NCBI RefSeq assembly: GCF_034377285.1
Contig: NZ_CP139715.1
Location: 4,696,001-4,760,000, forward strand
Source: Thalassobaculum sp. OXR-137
Lineage (GTDB): Bacteria; Pseudomonadota; Alphaproteobacteria; Thalassobaculales; Thalassobaculaceae
Direction: 5' to 3'
DNA length: 64,000 nt
Position numbers and translations under genes: made by a program. Under the pieces are notes generated by a model, which was not told the origin of the DNA, ran no database searches, and worked only from the letters and a program-made list of their open reading frames with translations. Shown here one piece after another: positions 55,404-64,000 of this stretch (the stretch's first letter is position 1; every line of letters starts with the position of its first letter).

Positions 55404-56573
55404 ATGCACAAGGTCATCGTCATCGGCCGCGGATTGATCGGCAGCGCCGCCGGGCGTCATCTGGCCGGGTTGACGGACGGTGTCGCCCTGCTCGGGCCCG
55501 ACGAACCTGCCGACCGCGCCACCCACCGGGGCGTCTTCGCCAGCCACTACGACGAGGGCCGGATGACCCGGGCGGTCGACCCGGACCCCATTTGGGCGGT
55601 CACGGCGAAGCGCTCCATCGACCGCTACGACGAGATCGAGGCGGAAGGCGGCATCCGCTTCTTCACCCCGTCCGGCTATCTCGGCCTCAGCGGTCCCGGT
55701 TCCGACTATCTCGACCGGTCGGAAGCCGCCGGCCGGCCGCTCGGCGCGCAGATCGCCCGGCTCGATGCCGCCGATATCCGCACGCGCTTCCCCTTCCTCA
55801 AGATCGCCGACGACCGGCGCGGCCTGCACGAGACCGGCAAGGCGGGGCATCTCAGTCCGCGCGCCATGGTCGCCGCGCAATCCGCTGCCGCCGCAAAACG
55901 CGGCGCCACGATCATCGCCGAGGAGGCCGCCGCCATCCGCCTGATCTCGGGCGGGGTGGAAGTGGAAACCGCCGCCGGCGCAGTCCACCAGGCCGAGCGC
56001 GTACTGATCGCCGCCGGCGCCTTCACCGATGCCTGGGGGTTGAGCCCGCAGGCCCTGAACCTGCGTGTCTTCGGTCGGACCGTCACTTTGGCGCGGATCG
56101 AAGGCGACTTGGCGGAGGAGTTAGCGTCGATGCCGACCATGGGTCATGCTGAAAGCGGCGCCTATATCCTGCCGCCGATCCGCTATCCAGACGGGCACCT
56201 GTATCTGAAGATCGGGATCGGCAGCACCGACGATGCCGACCTGCACAGCCGGGAGGACTTCTCGCGCTGGTTCAAGAGCAGCGGGTCGGCCGACAACAGG
56301 CGCGACTTCCAGGCCTTTCTCACCGACCTGATCCCCGGCCTCGCCCGCGCCAGTCACTGGCACACCGATACCTGCGCCGTCGCCTGGACCGCCACCGGCT
56401 ATCCCCATATCGACTGGGTCGAGGACGGAAGGATCGCGGTGGCCGTGGGCGGCAACGGCAAGGGCGCGAAATCGGCCGACGACTGGGGCTGGCTCGCCGC
56501 CCGGCTGGTCGCCGGAGAGGACTGGGATCATCCCGTCTCCCGCGACAAGCTCCGCCTGCCCGCGAAGGCCTGA
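55404..56573 (+). CDS. FAD-dependent amine oxidoreductase (DAO/sarcosine oxidase-like)
   Basis: A 389-residue flavoenzyme from the ATG at 55404 (SD GAGGAG). The N-terminal dinucleotide motif VIVIGRGLIGSAAGRHL is a variant of GxGxxG with Arg after the first Gly; GVFASHYDEGR and the C-terminal CAVAWTATGYPHIDWV and VAVGGNGKGAKSA close the FAD site. It belongs to the DadA/MSOX group. Its place before a second FAD oxidase and PhnX suggests a secondary-amine or aminophosphonate substrate. Confidence 0.82.
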   Translation: MHKVIVIGRGLIGSAAGRHLAGLTDGVALLGPDEPADRATHRGVFASHYDEGRMTRAVDPDPIWAVTAKRSIDRYDEIEAEGGIRFFTPSGYLGLSGPGSDYLDRSEAAGRPLGAQIARLDAADIRTRFPFLKIADDRRGLHETGKAGHLSPRAMVAAQSAAAAKRGATIIAEEAAAIRLISGGVEVETAAGAVHQAERVLIAAGAFTDAWGLSPQALNLRVFGRTVTLARIEGDLAEELASMPTMGHAESGAYILPPIRYPDGHLYLKIGIGSTDDADLHSREDFSRWFKSSGSADNRRDFQAFLTDLIPGLARASHWHTDTCAVAWTATGYPHIDWVEDGRIAVAVGGNGKGAKSADDWGWLAARLVAGEDWDHPVSRDKLRLPAKA

Positions 56574-56662
56574 CGGCGACACGGAAGGTTCACGAAACCG
56601 GCCTTGCCGCTGCGGCCCCGAGGCGATTACATGCCCGGCTTACGCGACTGCGGGGGCCGCCT

Positions 56663-57793
56663 ATGAGCTATGACATCGCCATCGTGGGTGCCGGCATTCT
56701 CGGCCTCGCCCATGCGCTCGCCGCCGCCCGGCGGGGCAAGCGCGTGGTGGTGATCGAACGCGACGCCTTCGCCACCGGCGCCTCCATCCGCAATTTCGGC
56801 TTCGTCACCGTCTCCGGCCAGGAGGCGGGCGACTGCTGGACCCTCGCCCGGCGCTCCCGCGACGTCTGGGCCGAGGTCGCCGCCGCCGCGAAGATCCCGG
56901 TGCTGCATGAGGGCCTGATCGTCACCGCCCGGTCTGCCGAGGCGGAGGCGGTGATCGACGCCTTCCTCGACACCGAGATGGCGGAAGAGTGCCGCCGCCT
57001 GACCGGCGAGGAAGCGCGCGCCCGCTGCCCGTCCCTGCGCCCCGACGGGGTCACCGCTGCCCTTTACTCGCCGCATGAGCTGCGGGTGGAATCCCGCACG
57101 GCCATCGCCGCCCTCGCCCGCTGGCTGGAAAAGCTGCATGGGGTTGAGTTCCGCTGGTCGACCCTGGTGCATGCGGTGGACACGCCGGTGCTGCAAACCA
57201 GCCGAGGCCGGGTGGAGGCCGAGACCGTGATCGTCTGCCCTGGCGACAACTACCAGGGCCTGTTCGCCGACCGCATCGCCGCCTACGCCCCGACCCGCTG
57301 CAAGCTGCAGATGATGCGGGTAGTGCCGGAGCGGCCGGTGACCCTGGGCTCCGCGGTGATGTCAGACCACGGTTTGGCCCGCTACCGCGGCTATGCCGAC
57401 CTGCCCGCCGCCGCCCCGCTGAAGGCCAAGCTGGACCGCGAGCAGGCGGCGAAGCGGCAGCACGGCATCCACCTGATCGTCGTGCAGTCGGCCGACGGCT
57501 CCCTCGTCGTCGGCGACACCCACGAATACGGCGAGACCCTCGACCCGTTCGTCTCGGACGATCTCAACGCGCTGGTTCTGGACGAGCTAGACACCGTGCT
57601 CGACCTGGGTGCGCGGCGGGTGAGCGAGACCTGGATCGGCACCTATGCCAGTGCCGGCGACCGTTGGCGCTTCACCGACGCGCCGGACGACGCCACCCGC
57701 GTGGTCGTGGTCACGGCCGGTTGCGGCGCGTCGACCGCCTTCGGCATCGGCGAGGAAACCATCAACGACCTGTTCGGGAGCGATTCGGCATGA
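56663..57793 (+). CDS. FAD-dependent oxidoreductase, TIGR03364-like (aminophosphonate oxidase candidate)
   Basis: A 376-residue DAO-fold enzyme: FAD motif IAIVGAGILGLAHALAAARRG, SIRNFGFVTVSGQ, LYSPHELRVESRTAI and the C-terminal TAGCGASTAFGIGEE. This layout and its overlap (ATGA) with phnX are those of the TIGR03364 group, whose members oxidise 2-aminoethylphosphonate or its N-methyl form to phosphonoacetaldehyde. No PhnW-type transaminase is in the window, so this enzyme probably supplies the PhnX substrate. Confidence 0.82.
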   Translation: MSYDIAIVGAGILGLAHALAAARRGKRVVVIERDAFATGASIRNFGFVTVSGQEAGDCWTLARRSRDVWAEVAAAAKIPVLHEGLIVTARSAEAEAVIDAFLDTEMAEECRRLTGEEARARCPSLRPDGVTAALYSPHELRVESRTAIAALARWLEKLHGVEFRWSTLVHAVDTPVLQTSRGRVEAETVIVCPGDNYQGLFADRIAAYAPTRCKLQMMRVVPERPVTLGSAVMSDHGLARYRGYADLPAAAPLKAKLDREQAAKRQHGIHLIVVQSADGSLVVGDTHEYGETLDPFVSDDLNALVLDELDTVLDLGARRVSETWIGTYASAGDRWRFTDAPDDATRVVVVTAGCGASTAFGIGEETINDLFGSDSA

Positions 57794-58581
57794 CCAAGTT
57801 CAAGGCGGTGGTCTTCGACTGGGCCGGCACGACCATCGATTTCGGCTCCTTCGCGCCGATGGGCGTGTTCGTGGAGGCGTTCAAGCGCTTCGGCATCGAG
57901 ACCAGCATCGAAGAGGCGCGCGGCCCGATGGGCGCGCCGAAATGGCACCATATCGACGCCATGATGAAGCTGCCCTCGGTGGCCGAGCAGTGGACCGCCA
58001 GATATGGCGCCGCGCCCCAGAAGAGCGATGTAGACAAGGTCTACGAGGTCTTCGTGCCGATGAACGAGGAGGTCGTGGCCGACTACGCCACCCTGGTGCC
58101 CGGTACGAAGGACGTGGTCGCCTGGCTGCGCGGGCGGGGCATGAAAATCGGCTCCACCACCGGCTACACGCGCTCGATCATGGAGCGGGTCCTGCCGCTC
58201 GCCGCCGAGCAGGGCTATGCGCCCGACAACCTGGTCTGCGCCGACGACCTGCCGGAGGGCCGGCCGGGGCCGCTGATGATGTACAAATGCTTCGTCGACC
58301 TGGTGGTCTACCCGCCGAGCGCGGTGATCAAGGTGGACGACACCGAGCCCGGCATCGCCGAGGGGGTGGCCGCCGGTTGCGTGACCGTTGGCGTGACCCT
58401 GTCCGGCAACGCGGTGGGCAAGACGCCGGAAGAGTTGGCCGCCATGACGGAGGCGGAGATCGCCCCGCTGCGCGCCAAGGCAGCCGAAACCCTGAAGGCC
58501 GCGGACGCGGACCACGTCATTGACACCATCGCCGACCTCCCCGCCCTGATCGAGCGGCTGGAAGGTCAGGCCGAGAAATAG
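57790..58581 (+). CDS. phnX: Phosphonoacetaldehyde hydrolase (phosphonatase)
   Basis: A 263-residue HAD enzyme that follows Bacillus PhnX closely: nucleophile Asp10 in [11 protein letters not shown], Schiff-base Lys51 in [37 protein letters not shown] and [13 protein letters not shown]. It splits phosphonoacetaldehyde into acetaldehyde and phosphate. The start overlaps the FAD oxidase stop by 4 bases, and the last 16 bp overlap the 3' end of convergent purC. Confidence 0.92.
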   Translation: MTKFKAVVFDWAGTTIDFGSFAPMGVFVEAFKRFGIETSIEEARGPMGAPKWHHIDAMMKLPSVAEQWTARYGAAPQKSDVDKVYEVFVPMNEEVVADYATLVPGTKDVVAWLRGRGMKIGSTTGYTRSIMERVLPLAAEQGYAPDNLVCADDLPEGRPGPLMMYKCFVDLVVYPPSAVIKVDDTEPGIAEGVAAGCVTVGVTLSGNAVGKTPEELAAMTEAEIAPLRAKAAETLKAADADHVIDTIADLPALIERLEGQAEK

Positions 58582-59525
58582 CCCGCGAGGTTCGCCCGGA
58601 TGCGGTCCAGCGGGGTGGCGCCGGAGACGTCCGGCACGAAACGCTGGCCGGTGATCGCCTCGAACGCCTCCACATAGACGGCGGCCGTCCGGTCGATCAG
58701 TTCCTTCGGGATCTCCGGAATGTCGTCGTTATAGGGATCGCAGCGGGCATCGACCCAGGAACGGATGACGTCCTTGTCGAAGGACGGCGGGCGGCTGCCT
58801 TCCGCAAAGGCCCTCTCGTACCCGTCGGCCAGCCAGAAGCGGGAGCTGTCCGGCGTGTGGATCTCGTCCGCCAGCACGATCGTGCCGTCCACGTCGGTGC
58901 CGAACTCGTACTTGGTGTCCGCCAGGATAAGTCCGCGCTCGGCGGCCATTTCCTGCCCGCGCGCGAACAGCGCCAGGGCGATGGACGACACGCTCTCCCA
59001 CTGGGCTTGCGTGAGAAGGCCCTGGGACAGGATCTCCTCGGCTGTCAGCGGCGCGTCATGGCCGCCGTCGAAGGCCTTGGTGGTCGGCGTGATGATCGGT
59101 GCCGGCAGCCTGGCGTTGTCGCGCAGCCCCTCGGGGAAGCTGTGGCCGTAGATCACCCGCTCGCCCTTCTTGTAGCGGGTCAGGACCGAGGTGCTGGTCG
59201 TCCCCGCCAGATACCCGCGCACGACGATCTCGACCGGCAGGATGGTGAGCCGCTTGGCGACCACCACATTGGGATCGGGATAGTCGAGCACATGGTTGCG
59301 GCAGATGTCGGCGGTGTGCTCGAACCAGTACCGGGCCATCTGGGTCAGCACCTGACCCTTGAACGGGATCGAGGCCAGGATCCGGTCGAACGCGGAGATC
59401 CGGTCCGAGGCGATCAGGATGCGCCGTCCGTCCGGCAGGTCGTAGCAGTCGCGGACCTTGCCGAAATACGGATTGCTGAGCTCGGGAATGCGGGCGTGGT
59501 CGAGCACGCGATCGGGAAGGGTCAT
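58566..59525 (-). CDS. purC: Phosphoribosylaminoimidazole-succinocarboxamide synthase
   Basis: A 319-residue SAICAR synthetase from the ATG at 59525: [50 protein letters not shown] and [11 protein letters not shown]. The length fits the longer proteobacterial/fungal-type class. It is a core purine gene. Its 3' end overlaps the phnX coding region by 16 bp in the opposite orientation. Confidence 0.95.
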   Translation of the reverse strand: MTLPDRVLDHARIPELSNPYFGKVRDCYDLPDGRRILIASDRISAFDRILASIPFKGQVLTQMARYWFEHTADICRNHVLDYPDPNVVVAKRLTILPVEIVVRGYLAGTTSTSVLTRYKKGERVIYGHSFPEGLRDNARLPAPIITPTTKAFDGGHDAPLTAEEILSQGLLTQAQWESVSSIALALFARGQEMAAERGLILADTKYEFGTDVDGTIVLADEIHTPDSSRFWLADGYERAFAEGSRPPSFDKDVIRSWVDARCDPYNDDIPEIPKELIDRTAAVYVEAFEAITGQRFVPDVSGATPLDRIRANLAGYFSA

Positions 59526-59620
59526 CGACGGAGGTCCCAGGGGTGAACGCACGTGTTTGCCAGACCGGCTAACACAGTCTGAGGCGGATGTCGCGCCGCC
59601 GCGCACAATTCGGCGGCCGA

Positions 59621-60268
59621 TTACTCACAATGCTCCCGGTAGGCCGCCAATTGATCGGCGAAGGCGCGCTGGAAGGCCGGGCGGGCTTCGCCGCGGGCGA
59701 TATAAGCCGCCAAGGCAGGCATACCGTCGAGCAAATCCGTGCAGCCCAGGCGGCGCAGCACGGAGACCAACAGCAGGTCGCCGGCGCTGAACCCGGGCTC
59801 CAGCCACTTTCTGTCGGCAAGGCGGGCCGCCAGGGGCATCAGCCGGGCTCGCACCTGCTCCTTCACCAGGGGCAGGCGCTCCTGCTGCCAGCTTCTCCCG
59901 CGTTCCAGCAGGGTGGCGTTCTGCAGCTCGATGATCGGCGGCTCCACCGTGCTGAGCGCGGCGACCGCCCACATCTTCGCCCGCGCCCGGGCGTGCGGAT
60001 CCTCCGGCAGGAGCCCCGGATGCCGCTCGGCCAGGTGGAGCACGATGGCGCCGGATTCGAACAGGACGAGACCGTCCTCCTCGAAGACAGGGATCTGGCC
60101 GAACGGCTGCAGCGCCAGATGGTCGGGCTGCTTCAGGTCGGGTATCGGGACGTAGCGCACGTCATAGGGCAGCTCCAGCTCCTCCAGCGCCCAGCGGACC
60201 TGCATGTCCCGGGCGAGCCCCCGTCCCTGGTCCGGAGAGCGGTGGAAGGCGGTGATCGTGATGCCCAT
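59621..60268 (-). CDS. Glutathione S-transferase family protein
   Basis: A 215-residue GST from the ATG at 60268 (SD GAGG): thioredoxin-fold part with [26 protein letters not shown], helical part with [19 protein letters not shown], where the usual N-cap Asp is displaced. It is 10 bp after the AguB-like gene and probably in its operon. Confidence 0.85.
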   Translation of the reverse strand: MGITITAFHRSPDQGRGLARDMQVRWALEELELPYDVRYVPIPDLKQPDHLALQPFGQIPVFEEDGLVLFESGAIVLHLAERHPGLLPEDPHARARAKMWAVAALSTVEPPIIELQNATLLERGRSWQQERLPLVKEQVRARLMPLAARLADRKWLEPGFSAGDLLLVSVLRRLGCTDLLDGMPALAAYIARGEARPAFQRAFADQLAAYREHCE

Positions 60269-60278
60269 GAGAGCCTCG

Positions 60279-61160
60279 TCAGCGCCGGCGGCTGCCGTCC
60301 ACCGTGGCAATGGCGCCGTAGAGCTCCGGCCGGCGGTCGCGGAACACGCCCCAGCCGAGACGCCGCGCCCGCACCGCGTCCAGATCGAAGCTGGCGGTGA
60401 TCACCGCGTCGTCGGCCCGTTCCGCATCGGCCACCACCGCCCCGGTCTCATCGGCGATGAAGGAGGTGCCGTAGAAGGTGATCTCGGAGGTCAGCCCGAT
60501 CTCGCGGCCGACCCGGTTGCTGGCGATCAGCGGCGTCAGGTTGGCGCCGGCATGGCCCTGCATCACCCGCCGCCAATGGGCCGAGCTGTCGATCGGCGGG
60601 GCCGGCGGCGGCTCGCTGCCGATGGCGGTCGGATAGAACAGAAGTTCGGCTCCCTGGAGCGCCATGGACCGGGCGGATTCCGGGAACCACTGGTCCCAGC
60701 AGATCGCGCAGCCGAGACGGCCATAGGCGGTGTCCCAGACCCGGAATCCGGTATCGCCGGGGGTGAAGTAGAACTTCTCCTGATAGCCCGGCCCGTCCGG
60801 GATATGCGCCTTGCGGTACAGGTCGAGGACCGAGCCGTCGGCGTCGATCATCACCAGGCTGTTGAAATGGGCGTTGTGGGCCGCCTCGAAGAAGCTGAAG
60901 GGCAGCACCACCGACAGCTCGCGGGCGAGGTCGGCGAAGCGGGCGATGACCGGGTTGCCCTCCACCGGCCGCGCGAGCCCGAAATAGGCCGCGTCCTGGT
61001 CCTTGCAGAAATACGGGGTCTCGAACAGTTCCTGCAGCAGGATGACCTGCGCCCCCGCGCCGGCGGCGCGGCGCACCAGGGCCTCGGCCCGGTCGAGATT
61101 GCTGGCGGCGTCGGCGCCGCAGGACATCTGAGTGGCGGCGACGGTGACTTTGCGGGTCAT
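60279..61160 (-). CDS. aguB: N-carbamoylputrescine amidase-like nitrilase
   Basis: A 293-residue nitrilase-superfamily enzyme: catalytic Glu in LLQELFETPYFC (residue 44), Lys in LYRKAHIPDGPGYQEKFYFTPGD and Cys in GCAICWDQWFPE, with the FYGTSFIADETG segment. These are AguB hallmarks. AguB makes putrescine, CO2 and ammonia from N-carbamoylputrescine. No agmatine deiminase (AguA) is seen nearby. A 59-residue ORF ends 1 bp upstream and is probably coupled. Confidence 0.9.
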   Translation of the reverse strand: MTRKVTVAATQMSCGADAASNLDRAEALVRRAAGAGAQVILLQELFETPYFCKDQDAAYFGLARPVEGNPVIARFADLARELSVVLPFSFFEAAHNAHFNSLVMIDADGSVLDLYRKAHIPDGPGYQEKFYFTPGDTGFRVWDTAYGRLGCAICWDQWFPESARSMALQGAELLFYPTAIGSEPPPAPPIDSSAHWRRVMQGHAGANLTPLIASNRVGREIGLTSEITFYGTSFIADETGAVVADAERADDAVITASFDLDAVRARRLGWGVFRDRRPELYGAIATVDGSRRR

Positions 61161-61161
61161 C

Positions 61162-61341
61162 TCAGCGTCCGAACCGCACGACGACCTGGCGGTCGCCGCC
61201 GCGCGGCACCGGGCCGTTCACGACCTGCTTCTGGCCCAGATACTCGCGGCGCGCACGGACCACATCCTCGCTGTCGAGCTTCATCAGGTTGATGGCTATC
61301 AGGCTGGCGAAGGCCGCCATGATCTTCTCGATAAGCAGCAA
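61162..61341 (-). CDS. Small 59-residue protein coupled to the AguB-like gene
   Basis: It starts with a TTG at 61341, five bases after a strong SD (GGGAGGG). The sequence has a short hydrophobic start (IMAAFASLIAINLM) and a basic tail (VVRARREYLGQKQ, DRQVVVRFGR). The stop is 1 bp from the AguB start, so the two are likely translated together. The family is unknown; it is too short to be sure it is a protein gene. Confidence 0.5.
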   Translation of the reverse strand: MLLIEKIMAAFASLIAINLMKLDSEDVVRARREYLGQKQVVNGPVPRGGDRQVVVRFGR

Positions 61342-61434
61342 GCGACCCTCCCTGGGACGATGACAGTACCGGCCCGCATGGTAAGCTGTTGCAGTGCAAC
61401 CCGCCAAGCCGAACCCCTGAACATTATTGGTCCC

Positions 61435-61908
61435 ATGACAGCCGAAACCGTACGGTCCAAACCCGCTGACCTGCCGCCGATCACTTTTAGTCCCGCCGCC
61501 GCTCAGGATATCGACCGTCTGGTCGACCTGAAGGTGGCGGTGATGCGCGGCGAGTTGGAGCGACTGGGCCGCTACACGCCGGAGCGTGCGCGCGACAAGT
61601 TCGTGGCCAAGTTCAGCCCAGAGCGCACCCGGCTCATAGACCTGGACGGCCGCTTCGCCGGGTGCGTGACCTTCACCGATCATGGCGCGCATGTGGAGAT
61701 CGAGCACCTGTACCTGACACCCGACTGCCACGGCAGCGGGCTCGGCAGCCGGATCATGGCGGTGCTGATGGACGAGGCCCGCGCGCTCGGCAAGCCGGTG
61801 CGGCTGACCGTGCTGAACGGCAGCCCGGCCAACCGGTTCTACCAGCGCCTCGGCTTCGTGGAGACCGAGCGCGACCCGATCGACATCCAGTACATCTGGA
61901 GGCCTTGA
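61435..61908 (+). CDS. GNAT-family acetyltransferase
   Basis: A 157-residue GNAT protein: IEHLYLTPDCHGSGLGSRIMAVLMDEA holds the acetyl-CoA loop, and NRFYQRLGFVETERDPIDIQYIW the C-terminal motif. It is divergent from the AguB unit. A small palindrome GTTGC-AGT-GCAAC (61388-61400) lies upstream. Confidence 0.87.
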   Translation: MTAETVRSKPADLPPITFSPAAAQDIDRLVDLKVAVMRGELERLGRYTPERARDKFVAKFSPERTRLIDLDGRFAGCVTFTDHGAHVEIEHLYLTPDCHGSGLGSRIMAVLMDEARALGKPVRLTVLNGSPANRFYQRLGFVETERDPIDIQYIWRP

Positions 61909-61925
61909 GCCCCACCACCAAATCG

Positions 61926-62034
61926 CCTCGCCCTGAGCGGCCCCGGCTCTTGGCCGGGGCGTGTCGAAGGGTGGGGGGAGAGTTCAGGTCCTTCGACACG
62001 CCCCGGCCAAGAGCCGGGGCCGCTCAGGGCGAGG
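61926..62034. repeat. Perfect 45-bp inverted repeat
   Basis: Arms 61926-61970 and 61990-62034 are exact reverse complements over 45 bp, with a 19-nt loop. It lies between the convergent GNAT and hydrolase genes. Outer and inner ends carry CCTCGCCCTGAGC and GTGTCGAAGG, the two halves of a REP-like repeat common in several proteobacteria. It could terminate both transcripts. Confidence 0.9.
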
Positions 62035-62052
62035 TCGGAGGGTTGGACGGCG

Positions 62053-63009
62053 CTAAACGGCCGCCTCTTTCGCGCGCTCCGGCGCCGCCGGCGCGACCTT
62101 CAAGCCGCAAAACCGGTCGAACGCCTCCCAGAGCTGATCGCGGATCGGGTCGATCTCGCCCAGGATCTCGTGCTCGGCGTCGGGGATGCGGACCCCCATC
62201 CCGTGCGGCAACCGCTGGATCGCCCGCTTGGTGGCCGCGTTGTCCACGATCCGGTCACGACCGGCCAGGACGACGAGGATCGGCGCGCGGATCGCTTCGA
62301 ACCAGCCGGGCCGGTGGGTGAGCTGGATCGACCGCCAGGCAGCCCGGGCCCAGCCGAAGGTCGGATCGGCGACCGCCAGTTCAGGGTTTTGCTCGATCAA
62401 ACGGTGAGTCCGGTCGAAGCGGACCGAATCGGTGGTGAGCTTATTGCCCTCGAACTGCCGCCGGCGCGGGCCATAGGGGCTGCCGCCGAAAACATAGCGG
62501 CCAGACATGCCGACGGCACAGAACACCGACAGCAGACCGCCGATGGTGGGGCGGAGCGAGGCCACCCCGATCATCGGCGCGATCGCCACCCCCCGCTTCA
62601 CCCGCTCCGGATGGCGTCGGCAGAACCAGATCGCCAAATGCCCGCCCATGGAATGGCCGACGACCGTCAGCGGCCCGGCGTCATCGAGCCCGGCATCGGC
62701 GATCACCGCGTCCAGATCGGCCAGATGGGTATCGAAGCTGTCCACGTGTCCTTTGGAGCGGTCCGGCAGGTAACGCGCCGACAGGCCCTGGCCGCGCCAG
62801 TCCAGACACAGCACGCCGAACCCGCGCGCGCGCAGGTCCCTGACGGTCTCCAGGTGCTTCTCGATGAATTCGGTGTAGCCGGGCAGAAACACGCACCAGC
62901 CGAACGGCCCCGCGGGGCCGAACAGGGCGTATCTGAGGTGCATTCCGTCGGGTCTATCCAGCCATCTGGTCTCGCCGCCCGCCTCTTCGATCGTATCCGG
63001 TATGCTCAC
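62053..63009 (-). CDS. Alpha/beta hydrolase (monoglyceride lipase/lysophospholipase-like)
   Basis: A 318-residue hydrolase from a GTG at 63009 that overlaps the ATPase stop (GTGA). Nucleophile Ser in VVGHSMGGHLAIW, oxyanion-region FLPGYTEFIEKH, acid near LVVLAGRDRIVDN, and His in IPDAEHEILGE. The EKHLETVRDLRARGFGVLCLDWRGQG segment is typical of the PldB/lysophospholipase group. It is coupled to a PotA-like ATPase, which is unusual for that family. Confidence 0.85.
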   Translation of the reverse strand: MSIPDTIEEAGGETRWLDRPDGMHLRYALFGPAGPFGWCVFLPGYTEFIEKHLETVRDLRARGFGVLCLDWRGQGLSARYLPDRSKGHVDSFDTHLADLDAVIADAGLDDAGPLTVVGHSMGGHLAIWFCRRHPERVKRGVAIAPMIGVASLRPTIGGLLSVFCAVGMSGRYVFGGSPYGPRRRQFEGNKLTTDSVRFDRTHRLIEQNPELAVADPTFGWARAAWRSIQLTHRPGWFEAIRAPILVVLAGRDRIVDNAATKRAIQRLPHGMGVRIPDAEHEILGEIDPIRDQLWEAFDRFCGLKVAPAAPERAKEAAV

Positions 63010-64000
63010 CTTTCCAGAACCACTCCACATGTTGCCGTCCAGGAGAGATACACCGGATCCTCCCAGGTAAAGGCGCGTCGCGTTACCCGGTCCAGATTGG
63101 CGCTCGAGACCTTCATGAGCGGCAGGTCCGGGGAAATCCGGACATGATAGACCGATGTTTCGCCCAGATAGGTAATTTCTTCGACCATTCCAGAGACGGT
63201 ATTGGCGTCGGCCTCGCCGGTGGGCTCCTTGGTGATGTCGATCTTTTCCGGCCGCAGTGCCACCCAGGCGGTGCTGCCGACGGGCGGCGCGGTGTCGTGT
63301 TCCATCTCGATCGGCGTGGTAACCCCCGGGCACACTAGCCGTACCCGGCCGCTCGACGCCTGCTCGACCCGGCCCTCGATCATGTTCACCGAGCCTATGA
63401 AATCGGCGACGAAGCGGCTGGAGGGGAATTCGTAGAGCTCCGCAGGCGGGGCAACCTGCTGCACCGCCCCCTGGTCCATGACGGCGATCCGAGACGCCAT
63501 GGACAGCGCCTCCGACTGGTCATGGGTGACGATGATGAAGGTGATCCCCACGGTTTCCTGCAGGTTCACCATCTCCAGACGCATGGCCTCGCGCAGCTTG
63601 GCATCCAGCGCCGAGAGCGGCTCGTCCAGCAGCAGCACCTTGGGCCGTTTGACCAGCGCCCGGGCCAGCGCCACCCGCTGGCGCTGACCGCCCGACAGCT
63701 GATCCGGGCGGCGAGAGGCGAAGCCGTCGAGCTTCACCAGGGCCAGCGCCTCCTCGGCCCGACGCTTGATTTCCTCGCGCGGCACCCCGTCGATCCGCAA
63801 GCCGTACCCGACATTGTCCAGCACCGACATATGCGGGAACACGGCATAGGACTGGAACACCATGTTCACCGGCCGCTTATTGGCCGGGACCAGGGACATG
63901 TCCTGCCCGTCGATCTTGATCGTTCCTTCGCTGGGCAGCTCGAGGCCGGCCAGCATCCGCAGCAGCGTGGTCTTGCCGCAACCGGACGGGCCGAGCAGCG
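63006..64000 (-). CDS. PotA-like ABC importer ATPase (5' end outside the window)
   Basis: The visible 330 residues begin inside Walker A (GPSGCGKTT near the window edge) and include the Q-loop MVFQSYAVFPHMSV, signature LSGGQRQRV, Walker B LLLDEPLSALD and a C-terminal TOBE domain. The group imports polyamines, iron or phosphonates. The nearby AguB and phosphonate genes make putrescine or aminophosphonate possible, but nothing visible decides it. The N-terminus and any permease genes lie beyond 64000. Confidence 0.88.
   Translation of the reverse strand, partial: LLGPSGCGKTTLLRMLAGLELPSEGTIKIDGQDMSLVPANKRPVNMVFQSYAVFPHMSVLDNVGYGLRIDGVPREEIKRRAEEALALVKLDGFASRRPDQLSGGQRQRVALARALVKRPKVLLLDEPLSALDAKLREAMRLEMVNLQETVGITFIIVTHDQSEALSMASRIAVMDQGAVQQVAPPAELYEFPSSRFVADFIGSVNMIEGRVEQASSGRVRLVCPGVTTPIEMEHDTAPPVGSTAWVALRPEKIDITKEPTGEADANTVSGMVEEITYLGETSVYHVRISPDLPLMKVSSANLDRVTRRAFTWEDPVYLSWTATCGVVLER

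Overview
The window is GC-rich, gene-dense bacterial chromosome and most probably comes from an alphaproteobacterium, likely of the Rhodospirillales. The strongest internal support is four copies of a GGAAC-N16-CGTT promoter (19510-19534, 39860-39884, 44912-44936, 53052-53076). This is the form recognised by EcfG, the general-stress sigma factor found only in Alphaproteobacteria, and one copy lies upstream of an ECF sigma gene. The gene content also fits: many amidohydrolases, peptide- and Liv-type ABC importers, a PAS_5 protein, DMT exporters and AtzG-like small subunits. I see no rRNA, tRNA, CRISPR, phage or insertion sequence.

Region 1 (1-19 kb) is a nitrogen- and amide-scavenging region. 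It holds a LysE exporter, a decayed SDR remnant, a PDC-hydrolase-like amidohydrolase with an N-carbamoyl-D-amino-acid hydrolase, a GST/HxlR pair, and a GntR/FadR regulator beside a DMT transporter. Two paralogous modules, each an AtzG/GatC-like small protein overlapping an AtzE/GatA-like amidase (6.5-8.2 kb and 17.2-18.9 kb), flank an eight-gene minus-strand operon. That operon carries a solute-binding protein, two permeases, two ATPases, an isochorismatase-like hydrolase, an asparaginase and a DMT transporter. A motif close to ATTGTATCCAAT stands in front of the DMT gene, both amidase modules and the operon, which suggests one regulon under the local GntR protein.

Region 2 (19-34 kb) begins with a stress-promoter hemerythrin and a P2-type ATPase. 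An IclR-controlled locus follows: HyuA/HyuB (hydantoinase/oxoprolinase family) on one side of the regulator and a complete Liv importer (livG, livF, SBP, livH, livM) on the other, with TTTCCG/CGGAAA dyads at both promoters. Then come a PAS_5 protein, an XRE-cupin regulator divergent from an Asp/Glu racemase-like protein, and a LysR regulator.

Region 3 (34-53 kb) is envelope, stress and signalling. A CydDC-like double ABC transporter fused into one chain has a Fur-like dyad before it. Next are a PRC-barrel protein, an EcfG-like sigma factor, a histidine kinase and response regulator, lipoproteins, an OmpA-family protein, a DUF3185 protein and L-serine dehydratase. A periplasmic binding protein is paired with a SpoIIE-type phosphatase, and divergent from them is a membrane protein with a duplicated sensor-like segment and no output domain. 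A PAP2 phosphatase and small proteins close the region.

Region 4 (53-64 kb) is an apparent aminophosphonate operon: HAD, GntR, GNAT, two FAD amine oxidases and PhnX phosphonatase, with no PhnW transaminase. Its end overlaps convergent purC. After that come a GST, an AguB-like amidase with a 59-residue coupled ORF, a GNAT, a perfect 45-bp inverted repeat, an alpha/beta hydrolase, and a PotA-like ATPase cut by the window end.
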